From: Aquilaria yunnanensis
Taxonomy: Eukaryota > Streptophyta > Magnoliopsida > Malvales > Thymelaeaceae
Assembly (NCBI GenBank): GCA_039654915.1
Contig: CM077597.1
Span: 36,430,001-36,494,000, forward strand
DNA: 64,000 nucleotides
Direction: 5' to 3'
In this document: piece by piece, positions 21,540 to 30,883 of the stretch
Position numbering within the stretch: position 1 is the first letter of the stretch
Layout of the letters: the number at the start of each line of letters is the position of its first letter
Program-made: the position numbers and the translations under genes
The notes under the pieces: generated by a model
Database searches by the model: none
The model's input: only the letters and a program-made list of their open reading frames with translations
What the model was told of the DNA's origin: nothing

Positions 21540-23888
21540 CTAGGGAGAGCCGGGTGGACGAAGACCAGGAAGCTTCAGATGCTCGACCCTGGACCACTGC
21601 CACCGAGGTCCCTCAGGAAAATTTAGGCCCTCCAGAAAAGAGAGGTCCAAATCTGGGAACCTCTGCAGCACCTGGTGCCGAGCGAGGCAGAAGCCGTCCT
21701 GAAAGGCGACCTTGGCCATGTCGTCAGAAGTACGTTTTTGAATGCCAAGGACATTGACCTCGTCCCTCAGCTCAGCAACCTCCTCCTCGAGCTCACTTAT
21801 CCCCAGCATCTCTCCGGACTCCTTCTTCAGAGCCTCGACCTCGGCTTGAAGAGCAGCGTTCTCGTCCGTCAAACTCGACGCAAGACTGTCGGAAACAGCC
21901 TTGTCCTTGACAAGATCTTCATTGGCGGCAAGCAGCTCCTTTACTTGGTCGCCGAGGTCGGAAATCTTCCGGGAGGAGTCCTTTTCAAGTTCTTCTCTTT
22001 TCTTCGAGAACTCCTCCCGAACGGCAGCAAGTTGCTGAGAACAATCCGCTGTCAGCTGCTGGTTGCTGGCGATCACCTTCGCAAGAGAAGCCTTCGCTTC
22101 AGTGAGTTCCCGCGAAGTCGCATCCTTGGAGGCAGCCTGTCTGGCCACCCGAACTCGGAGATAACCAGCGTACTCCAGCAGCTACGGCAAGGCAAAAGTC
22201 CAGGTTAGTACAAGTCTAAACACTTAGAAAATTGAGGAAAAAAGTGTAAAGACTATACCTGAGCAGCATGCTCGGTGACTTTTGCGGCGAGGGTATTATC
22301 CCCCGGGTGAGCCGCCGCAATGGCCCGGAAGGAGGCATCAGTGGTCATCCCCTTCCAAATCTCTTTGGTCATCTTCGGACAATCGTCGGAGAACAGATTC
22401 ATATCCTCCGTAATTGTCCAAAAGGGCTCCAAGGGGATCTTCCCCTCAGGGATTGTGGCATTACGCAGGGCCCGTTTCCTCTCATGAATGGCCCTCCAGC
22501 CAACAGTAAGAGATTCCCCTGAGAGTGAGAAGGAAGTTAGGAGCAAAAGAAAAATTCGCGAAAAGAAAAGGAGCTGAACTTCGGCTAAAGACATACCTGG
22601 AGGAACCTCGGAGACAGTGTCCTCGGAATCCTCGGGCCCCTCGGAAGAAAGACCCTTACCCTTCTGCCGGTAGCGCTCCTCGGCGGTGGGTACTTCTACC
22701 ACTACAGTGTTTCTGGGGGCCTCGAGGTCGGGAAGAGGCACCTCGGCGGAAGTAGCGGGGACCTCGGCCGGTGGAATTTCAACAAGACCAGCGTCTTCGC
22801 CAGCTTCTTCTTCCAAAAGCTCTGGCTGAGGAGACTGGAGAGTTTTCCTAACTCGCTTCGCCGAGGGTCCCGCCCCTGTCGTCTTCCTTCTTCGGGAAGC
22901 CGCCTTCTTTGTTTGCTCCCCCTTCTCCACCTGGCCAGAAAAGAGGGCCTTGTAATAAGCGGCAGCCCCATCGCCCATCTCTGAAAAAGAGAAGAAATAT
23001 CAGCGTAAGTCCGAGGAAAAAGTATAAAGGGATGGAAGATTACTCACTTTCGGCAAAAGTTTCGAAAGAAGTCTCCCCCTTAAGGAGCTTGACCAGCCAG
23101 GAGTCTTTCCCGGCGATGGCGGGAGCAGGCATATTGAGGTCAGTCACGTGCTCCTTAACCACTTTCAGCTCCCGAAGGACTTCTTCGGTCATCAACCTCC
23201 AGTTGATAGGAAAGGGGTAAAGAGCACGAGGAGAGACCTCGGGAGCCCAGTCAGCGACTGCCCGAATGCGGGCGTCGAAATCCGCGAACACGGAAGCCAA
23301 CGGTGGGGTCAGCAGCATCCTCGGATCGACGACGTCTGCGTTCAGCACTCCCTGAGCCCACCTGGTCGGGACATCAGACCAGTTCTTATCCACCTTGAGG
23401 AAAAAGAACTTAGGCTGCCACCCCCGCCAGCTGTCCTTCGTGTCGAAGGTGAAGGTGAATTTTTTGCTCCCGGATCCCCGAGGTAGCAGGAAATAGAAGC
23501 CACCCTTCGGGACCACATAGAGCTTGTAGTACTGCATGAAAATGATGAAGTGCGGCTCTATCCCGAACACGCCACACATGCAGAGGTAGGCGTTAAAATA
23601 GCAGTACGCGTTCGGGGGAAGCTGGTTCACAACAATGCCATGGAATTGGCAGAACTCGCAAACCACCTTCGGGGGAGGATACCGAAGACCGGCCTTCAGT
23701 TGGGCTCGGAAGACGGTAACCTCGTCGCCACGGTTTGAAAAAGCAAAATGGCTAGAACGAGGCAGTCTGGTCACAGCGTAAGACGGAAGAAAGAATTTTT
23801 TCTTCCACCTCTCTAGTTTTTCGGGGGTGGTACAGCAAGGATGGGCCAGAAGAGGTTTCCAGCTCTCGGGAACAGGCATCGCAGACAT
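21540..23888 (-). CDS. G1 antisense spliced gene, ~708 aa (transposon-type domain plus coiled coil)
   Basis: Four exons on the minus strand: 23888-23048, 22980-22597, 22518-22259 and 22181-21540. The introns (67, 78 and 77 nt) all begin GT and end AG, and the exon lengths add to 2127 nt, exactly 709 codons with the stop. Exon 1 resembles the plant 'putative gypsy type transposon' domain (Transposase_28, PF04195), with a core at about 57-140 (LKAGLRYPPP, PPNAYCYFNAY). Exon 2 has a basic stretch at about 304-327 (KKAASRRRK, KRVRK) like a nuclear localisation signal. Exon 4 is a coiled coil (about 515-640) followed by QDGFCLARHQV, which is conserved in the G2 copy. Function is unknown. Antisense extra genes are known in Tat-type elements. 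Domain naming is from memory of the family, not a search. Confidence 0.82.
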
Positions 23889-24175
23889 GAAAAAGAGTTT
23901 GAGATGGAAAAGAAAATAGTTTCCAGAAAAAACTCAGAAGACGAGTTTGGAAAAAACAGCAGTTTTCCAGAAAAACTCAGAAAAACAGAGGAATCAAGTA
24001 CTCTGGAAATCAAAACCCACCAAAAGATTTGCCGGAGGACGCCGTCGTGAAAGTTGGTTGGAAAAAGCTCTGATTAAAGAAGCTCCGCCACAGAAAGCAA
24101 GATAAAACGCAAGAACAGAGGGCAGAGCAGAAAAAGAGCAGAAAAACAGTAAGTGGGACTTATGATAGAATGGGC

Positions 24176-24183
24176 TATTTATA
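24176..24183 (-). promoter_or_regulatory. TATA box of the antisense gene
   Basis: TATAAATA on the minus strand, about 290 bp upstream of the antisense ATG at 23888. A G-box (CACGTG, 24313-24318) lies about 130 bp further upstream. Together they suggest an internal promoter, independent of the LTR. The reading is by position and motif only. Confidence 0.55.
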
Positions 24184-24489
24184 GGCCAAAGGTGGGTAAC
24201 CGAAAAAACATCATAAGCACCCATTGGAGGCGAACCGTCGCCGTAACTGCCCGCTGCACCCGAAAAGGCGCGCCCTCTGTAAATGACGCGCCTCTCCTCC
24301 AGTGGCAAGAAGCCACGTGTCAACCGCTGCGCAGAAATGGGGGACGTGCCTCCCCAAACGTGCCTGGAAAACCGGGACACGCCTCCTGATTGGGACACGT
24401 CGTTTGACATCCCTGAGAAATGGAGACGCGCCGCTCAGTCTGACATGCTTGGCCATCAGACCTGCAGAAATAAAAAAGCAGGCCACCTC

Positions 24490-24652
24490 GAGGACACCAA
24501 GAGACAGGCTATGGCTGAACAGCCCATGACTTTTGGGCAAGAGGTGTATCTTCGGTACAGGCTTTGCCTCGGAGACACCAAAGAAAAGGCCAAGGCCGAA
24601 CAGCCCAGACCCTCGGGCAAAAGGTGCGACCTCGGAACAGGTTATGCATCCC
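24490..24652. repeat. Two-copy tandem duplication, period about 80 bp
   Basis: Copy 1 (about 24490-24570) and copy 2 (about 24571-24650) share GACACCAA, GCT/GCC GAACAGCCC, GGGCAA and ACAGG, followed by TTTGC or TTATGC, at the same spacing. The copies have diverged clearly. Confidence 0.7.
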
Positions 24653-24715
24653 AACAAGACTCCCAACGGCAACCTCGGAAAGAGATGCAAACCGAAGTCT
24701 TCACTTCGGCTTTCC

Positions 24716-24724
24716 AGAGGGGGG
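24716..24724 (+). promoter_or_regulatory. G1 polypurine tract
   Basis: AGAGGGGGG, four bases before the 3' LTR: the expected primer for plus-strand DNA synthesis. G2 has the same tract and the same CATG spacer. Confidence 0.8.
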
Positions 24725-24728
24725 CATG

Positions 24729-25595
24729 TGATAGCCAAAGGCTGTCGCCTCAATCTGGCCGAATACCCTGCCACAACAACGGCCGGAAGAACTGGCGCTT
24801 CCCGGGAATAGGTGGAATCATGCACCTCGGGAGATAGCCTGAGAGCTCCGAGCCTCGGCACGCCAGTAAAACTTGAGGACTCCATTCGCCCCCCAAGGTT
24901 GTGAACAACGCGCCTTCGAAAGAGTGGCACCAGACATTGCTGCCCGAACATGATATCCCCGAAGGCGGAACCCCCTGGAACTGGGACCCCCCGAACTGAG
25001 GGTAGGCTTCCCGAAGAGGCTCTGTCCGAACTAGAGAACGACCTCGCCCAGGGACCTCGGGAGTACGGCAGGCGCATTTAAGGAAGCATTTAAGGAAGCC
25101 TCTGACACGTCCCACCACAGACGTAAAAAGTCGCCCTGACGCGCAGACGCCATCAGAATCATATCATGGCCCGTCTCAGCACAAGGCTCGAGGCCATCCA
25201 GTTACCAACTATCTGTCCCCTACGCCCAGACGTTCAGGAGCATCCGACCGCACACGTGTCATGATCTGAACGGGCTAGGTATTCCTATATATACAGGAAA
25301 TAAATACTTGACAGGAGGTTGGCAGGCCGGAGATACAGCTCCCATACTCTGAGAAAAGACCAGGCGAGACTTTTCTGCCTTTCTCTTTGAGCTAGTGACT
25401 TTCTCCTTCTTCCGGCCACCACTGACTTGGGCGTCGGAGGCTCCCCCCCCGGAAAAACACTCCGGGGGCCTCCTAACCCTGTTTCTCAGTTTTCCAGGTA
25501 CTCTCCTAGAGGCGATCCACCTTCCAGGCGTTCTTCCTCCTAGAAGTCTCCTCAACAGTCATCATGACTCACAACGATGAGGCCCTGGGCCATCA
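24729..25595 (+). repeat. G1 3' LTR
   Basis: 867 bp, TGATAGCC...CCATCA, nearly identical to the 5' LTR. It is followed directly by the target duplication CCATT (25596-25600). Confidence 0.96.
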
Positions 25596-26729
25596 CCATT
25601 TTTCTGTAAGTTTGGGAATTTTTGGTATTTTAGATCTCACAGACGAGTGGCTAAGGGATAACGTACTGACAGAACTTCGGCATGATTTTGCAGAGGAGCA
25701 AATGCCTGTAGTGTGAATGGTGGACCACACTCGAAAGGGGGCCCTTCGGGATTCCAAAATTTAGAGGGACAAGGTTCCGAGGGAGCCTTTTTGGTCATTC
25801 ATGGAGGACATGAACTTGTTCTCTGAGGACAGCCAGCGAATGGCCCCTCAGATGGCGAAGGGCATCCTTGCCAATGCCACCTTCAAGTCCCTGACTAAGG
25901 AGTGCACAAATGAGGAGGTCCTCATCGCGAGGATGTCCGAACATGCTGCCCAGGAGAGTTTTGAGCTTCTTGGGACTTAGAAAATTTTTCCAAGCATTTG
26001 TATCATTTTGATCCTAACTTGGAGTCTTCAGTTTTGAAGCTCTTGGCGTATAGTGGCTACTTCAGAGCTTGGGCAGCTAAGCAATCTTCGGTCCAATCTC
26101 GGACCGAAGAGTCCTTGGTAAGAGCCAACCAATTTTGTGCCACCTCGATCCTTAAGTATGGAGAACTCAACAAAATAGCCAAGGACGAGTTGGCTAAACT
26201 CTAGGAGGAGTTTTTAAAGAGTCAGGAGGAGCTCTTTCAAGATTTTTCCAAGAAGGTGCCTGACCTCGGCGCTAAGGTCAACGAGCTTACTTCGGCAAAT
26301 GAGTCCTACCGAAAGAAGGGGGAGGGGGACTCTGCACTCCTGATGAAGGCCCTAGCAGACAATGCCAATCTTCAAGTCGAGGTTGATGAGCTGAAGAAAG
26401 AGAAGAAGAGGAAGAAGACAAAGAAGCTAGAGAAGGAGGTCACTAGGCTAAGGAACGAGCTAGAGGACTTGGTTGTCGAGAAGGACAAGGCCAATCAGGC
26501 AACCAAGGTTACATTTCAAGACGGCTTCTGCTTAGCTCGACACCAAGTTCTGGCCAAGTATACAGACCTTGACGTCTCCTTCTTGGCAGGCTTGGACATC
26601 CGTGAAGGGCCTCGCTGGACTTTGTCAAAAATAGAGCACTTCAACCTTCCTTTTGCTCTACCTCCGGTGCCGAAGAATGTGACAGAGGAGGTTGAAGGTG
26701 AGGTAGCTGCTAATGACGAGGTCCTTTAG
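25596..26729 (+). pseudogene. G2 antisense-gene remnant, exons 3-4 equivalent
   Basis: Continues the G2 antisense gene after G1. A segment near 25770-25953 matches G1 exon 3 (EDMNLFSEDSQRM against EDMNLFSDDCPKM, and SEHAAQ against TEHAAQ). The splice donor after it reads GA instead of GT. The exon 4 equivalent begins near 26035 (LAYSGYFRAWAAKQ). It contains a TAG at 26202-26204, then runs open from 26256 to 26729 as a Lys/Glu-rich coiled coil and the shared motif QDGFCLARHQV. Stops in the exon 3 part and the lost first exon make it non-functional. Conservation of exon 4 between two families supports a real protein in the ancestor. Confidence 0.82.
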
Positions 26730-27127
26730 GCATCCATGATCCTGAATAGGCTATTTTTTCTTCTTCTTCTTTTGTAAATTTCTCCTTGTTGTACTAAGAC
26801 ATGAATGAAATTCGTTTATTTCCTCCAAAATTTGGCTAAGTCTTAAGACAAGTTTGATCTTTGGTTCCAAGGGTTAGTTTGACCATTTATGGTCTAAGAC
26901 CCTCGAGAAGATATCTTTCGCACTTATTATCAACCATCTTCGGCATAGCATCAGTTTTGGCGAATATTTTTTGTCAGAGCTTTGCTTGTTTTTATCAACC
27001 ATGTTCAGTTGACGCACCTGCGGAGAAAATATGTCACTTTCGTAACTAGATACTTGCACCTTGTTCGGTTAGATTCCTCAGGTAGGACTATTTTCCCTAG
27101 AAAAATTTTCTATACTTAGAAAAATTT
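26730..27127. other. G2 spacer between antisense gene and pol
   Basis: Non-coding, AT-richer than the neighbouring genes. I see no repeat array like the one in G1 and no credible gene. Confidence 0.6.
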
Positions 27128-28018
27128 CTAAGTGTAGAATTTCTTCAAAGCATCTGAATGCCATGTATTTTTTAGTTCTCCACCTTTGGTATCACCAAGT
27201 TTGTATACTCTTGGCCGAACTTCATTAAGGACCAAATAAGGTCCTTCCCAGTTTTCCCAAAGTACTCCATGAGATGGTCCCCAGGGCTCAAACTCAGCCT
27301 TTTGGAGGGCAAGGTCCCCCTTCCTGATTCCCTTTCACTTGAGTTGTGAGTTCTCAGCTATAGCTACCCTTCGCTGAAAAGCTTTTCTTTTAAGCTCAGC
27401 CACTTCTCTGTGTTCGTTAATTAGGTCCAGCTTGGTTCTCAACCCAAGGTTGTTCCCTTCCTCGTCGAACACCTATATCCTGATTAATGGCTGAACCACT
27501 TCGATAGGAATAATGGTCTTCGTGCCAAATACAAGTGAAAAAGGCGTTTCACTTGTGGCCCTTCGGGGAGTTGTCTGATAGCTCCATAGCACACTAGGAA
27601 GTTCTCCTGGCCATTTTTCCGTTTGCTTCATTCAATCTCTTCTTCAAACCATCCTTTATGGTTCTGTTAGACACCTCTACCTATCCATTACTCTGAGGAT
27701 GAGCTACCAGAGCGAAGTGCATTTTTATCCCGAGTTTAGTAGTGAATTCCTGGAACCCCCCGTCAACAAACTGGGAACCATTATCGGCCACTATCACCCT
27801 TGATATACCGAATCTGCATATGATGTTCTTCCAGATGAATTTCTGTACATCCTTCGCTGATATGGTTGCCAGAGGCTCTGCCTCAATCCATTTAGTGAAG
27901 TAATCTACTGCGACTATGTAGAACTTCACTCCTCTGGGTGCAGTTGGGAGAGGCCCGATGAGGTCAATTCCCCATACTGCGAAGGGACAAGGATAGTTAG
28001 CAGGAGTTATCATTTCCG
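27128..28018 (-). pseudogene. G2 pol, integrase core and C-terminal part
   Basis: The minus strand reads from the integrase core (WGIDLIGPLPTAP, VADNGSQF, HPQSNG, all near 27681-28000) to the C-terminal end NTWHSDALKKFY, with a stop at 27128-27130. Stops and frameshifts break it after the core, for example near 27680. The first two catalytic Asp positions are still visible. C3 inserted at 28018, between the integrase zinc domain and the core. Confidence 0.9.
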
Positions 28019-29434
28019 TGTTAGTGTTGTGCCCAAAAAGCCAATCATGAGATGATTGTATTTTTGCACATTTAGTCATGATATTTTATTGAGGCATTAA
28101 TCCAGCAATTTTGTTTGTTGTTTTGTTTCTGCGTAACGTAATAAACATAATTGTAACCCTAGAATAATGATATTCTTAAACGTCCCTAGTCTAGTATTAT
28201 TGTGGAGCGGGTTGCAATAATACATAATGACTAGCATATGTGGAGACTAATATGAGATATATAGTCTACATATGGGTACAAGTTGGAGAACTTGTGTACT
28301 GGACCGACCCACCATGAGAACACTTCATGGATCGTTATATGAGTGTCATAAGTGATTCTCATAATGATCATGGTATATGTAGTCCTTCGACCTAAGATCA
28401 TCAAGGTTCCCTACATGTGAGTCACATACTTTGATACTTTCCTTTGTTGCTCGTAACTGAGTGAACTTGAAGGAGGTCATTGGGTATGTCACATATCATG
28501 CGGAGGGATTTGTATGATCAAGATGGGATTTGTCCCTCCTATGTAACGGGAGTGATATCTTTGGGCCCCTTGATAGAGTGAGACTTAGAAAATGCATGGC
28601 CATTCTCCGATGAGTTGATATATGATATCAATGTCATCAGTTTAAGTTAGTCTACTCGGTAATCAAGAAACCAAAGATTGGGCTATACGAGAGTGACACA
28701 TTCCATGTCTTGTGCTTAGTCTTGATATCTTGGACAAAGGGACAATGGCATATATCGGTCATGATCATAAAGGTTTAGTCGATTCACCGACAATCTTGTC
28801 ACTTGGGTAGCAATGATGTGTTGCTAGACACCGCTCATTGCTTATGATCATAAATGTGATTTATGATCATTTCCAACATGGCAAGAGCCTATTGGGTCGC
28901 ACACATAGAGCTATTTGGATCATTAGAGTGCATGGGCTAATTATTTGGGTTATGGTTTCACTTTAATTTCGTATTAATAATGGGCCAAGGAGTTAAGCCA
29001 TTATTAAGCCCGAAATTAAATCCTAATTGGATTAGGGCTTTGAAACCCATTAGGCCTGGAAGTTGAGTCTCACTATAAATACAACTTTTAAGTGTGAAAT
29101 TCGCAGGTCTCCTTGCCCTAGCCTCCCAAAAGGACAGCCGCACTCTTCTCTTGCAATTCCTTGGAGGACGCAAGCTAGCACTGCGAGCGCAAGAGAAACG
29201 CATCTGCCGGGACGTGGTGGAAGCGTGGTGATCCCGAGAGGCTCGTGTGGATACCATAGAGAGCCTGAACACGTCAACTGTTCAGGTTTTGCGATTCGAC
29301 TCTACAGTTGAGTGAGAGATCTCAACCGAAAATTAGGTATGAAATTTTCGAACACCCGGTTTACCCCGTTTCACTTGGATCCTGGAGGGTTTCAGTTAAA
29401 TTCCGCTGCGCTGTTTGGCTCCCGAAACCCAACA
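28019..29434 (+). repeat. C3 5' LTR
   Basis: TGTTAGTG...CCCAACA, 1416 bp, with a TATAAATA box at 29074-29081. Confidence 0.96.
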
Positions 29435-29435
29435 G

Positions 29436-29447
29436 TGGTATCAGAGC
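29436..29447 (+). promoter_or_regulatory. C3 primer-binding site (initiator Met tRNA type)
   Basis: TGGTATCAGAGC, one base after the LTR: the standard plant Copia primer site for initiator methionine tRNA. Confidence 0.92.
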
Positions 29448-30883
29448 TACTGGTGAAACCCTAAATCGGGATTGAGTGTTGAATCGCATGATGCTATGTC
29501 TTCGATTGGTTTTCGGCCATGATTAATTAGATTGATTCATGATGCATGAAACCGGAATTCGTAATGAACATATGAGATATATGAAGAAACGACACAAATT
29601 GGTTAATGAGATTAACCCGAAATTGGTAGGTATGAGATACCTATATGGATTAGGATTCTTGCAATAGTTGCAAAAACCCTAGGTTTGTTCGGATTCGGCC
29701 TATTCGGGCACCGAAAGTAAGGTATTTTTGGTGGCTCGAATGGAGGAGTCTCGGGTGCCTACTTTCTCGAAATAGAAGATTTCGGGCTAAGCAATTGTAA
29801 GACAATTGGCATGCATCTTTGTTGGGTGCCAGCGGGACCGCCGTATGCAAAGCGCCACATAAATAAAAACTGGTTAATCAACACGCGAAAATTGGCATGC
29901 ATCTTTGTTGAATGAGATTTGACATGATATGCTGATTGGTGTTTGAAGCATGGTTCATGGTTATAGCCCTTGATTGGTTGTACTTGTAAATACGGCCTGC
30001 GAGTCGTGCCTTTTCTTATCACTCTCATTGTACATTCTCTTCTCACCTTACTCCCTTCGAATGTAACTCGAGGTTTCTATTATTGATGTAATGGTGCATT
30101 ATGGGATCGTCGAAGGTGGTATGTCCAAGGAGGTGACAACAAAAGGGCAACCAAGAAAGGAAGAGAAGGAGCTTGTGAAGACTCTTTTCTTTTCTTAGGC
30201 TTTTATGATATTCTCATTGGCTTGAGAATATCGCATAGTTTGGGCTATAACCATGTCACGTTTATTTCTTGTAAGCATGAGATGCATGTTTTATATTTGT
30301 ATGTGTTGCATGTATAAAACAACCGGAGATAACAAATTGGTGAGATCAAAAGATAAAATCCCTCAAACAAATATTAAGTCATTAAATGTGATGCCTTCCA
30401 AATGTTGGCACTCGTCAAGACTTTGATCAACATTAGGTGGGTTTGCCAAAGCAAAGTACCTATGTTCATCTTGGTAAGGCGCGATGGGATAATAGTGATA
30501 TCCAAACTGCTAACTTTGGGTTCGACTTAACTAAGTCACCCTAATAGGATTAGGGACTTAGAGGCATAGAGTTGGGCTTAAGTTCATGAGATGAGCTTGG
30601 ACAAGTGTTGTTCACCCAACTATCCAAGAGTTGCATAAGATGCAATTGGCAAAGAGTTGCCTACCTAAATAGCTGTAACTTGAGAGAAAAGCCAAAGCTG
30701 ACTCAGGTTGTAGTCAAATATGGATCTTGGCCCACTAGAATACCTTAGCGCCGAGGTGTTCCGAAATAATATCGAGGGTTATTATTTTGAGAAAAATAGT
30801 GGGAGTATCGTTTAATAAAAGTCCTTATTAAATGAATTAAAATACATGACTCTTACACTGCATATTTACTGTTGTAGATTACC
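29448..30883 (+). other. C3 untranslated leader (1.4 kb)
   Basis: No credible gene. It is homologous to the leaders of C4 and C5 but lacks their GC-rich palindromic island near 29808. There it has instead a repeat of about 21 bases (29804-29824) that is copied again at 29890-29910. The leader ends just before the gag ATG at 30884. Confidence 0.8.

Larger units (their letters stand above)
23889..24728 (-). other. G1 non-coding stretch: antisense promoter region up to the polypurine tract
   Basis: The stretch holds the presumed 5' untranslated region and promoter of the antisense gene, a two-copy tandem duplication and the polypurine tract. The long plus-strand open frames here read across the LTR boundary and look like chance frames. 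Confidence 0.6.
14448..25595 (+). mobile_element. G1: intact, young Tat-type Gypsy retrotransposon with an antisense gene
   Basis: 11,148 bp with two 867-bp LTRs that differ at about three sites by eye. It is flanked by a perfect 5-bp duplication CCATT (14443-14447 and 25596-25600). It has a primer site, an unbroken gag-pol frame of 1832 codons, a tandem repeat array behind pol, an antisense spliced gene, and a polypurine tract before the 3' LTR. The second RNase H domain, the absence of a chromodomain and the antisense gene place it in the plant Tat lineage (Retand/RIRE2/Grande-like). It is inserted in the antisense-gene intron of G2. It looks capable of moving, although activity is not shown by sequence. 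Confidence 0.97.

Noticed and set aside
26874..27059. Small open frame behind the G2 antisense gene
   Set aside because: Short, AT-driven and without similarity to the G1 equivalent region.
28958..29272. A 104-codon minus-strand open frame repeated in the Copia LTRs
   Set aside because: It recurs because the LTRs are copies of each other. It covers the LTR TATA box and transcript start, differs freely between copies and matches no family I know.
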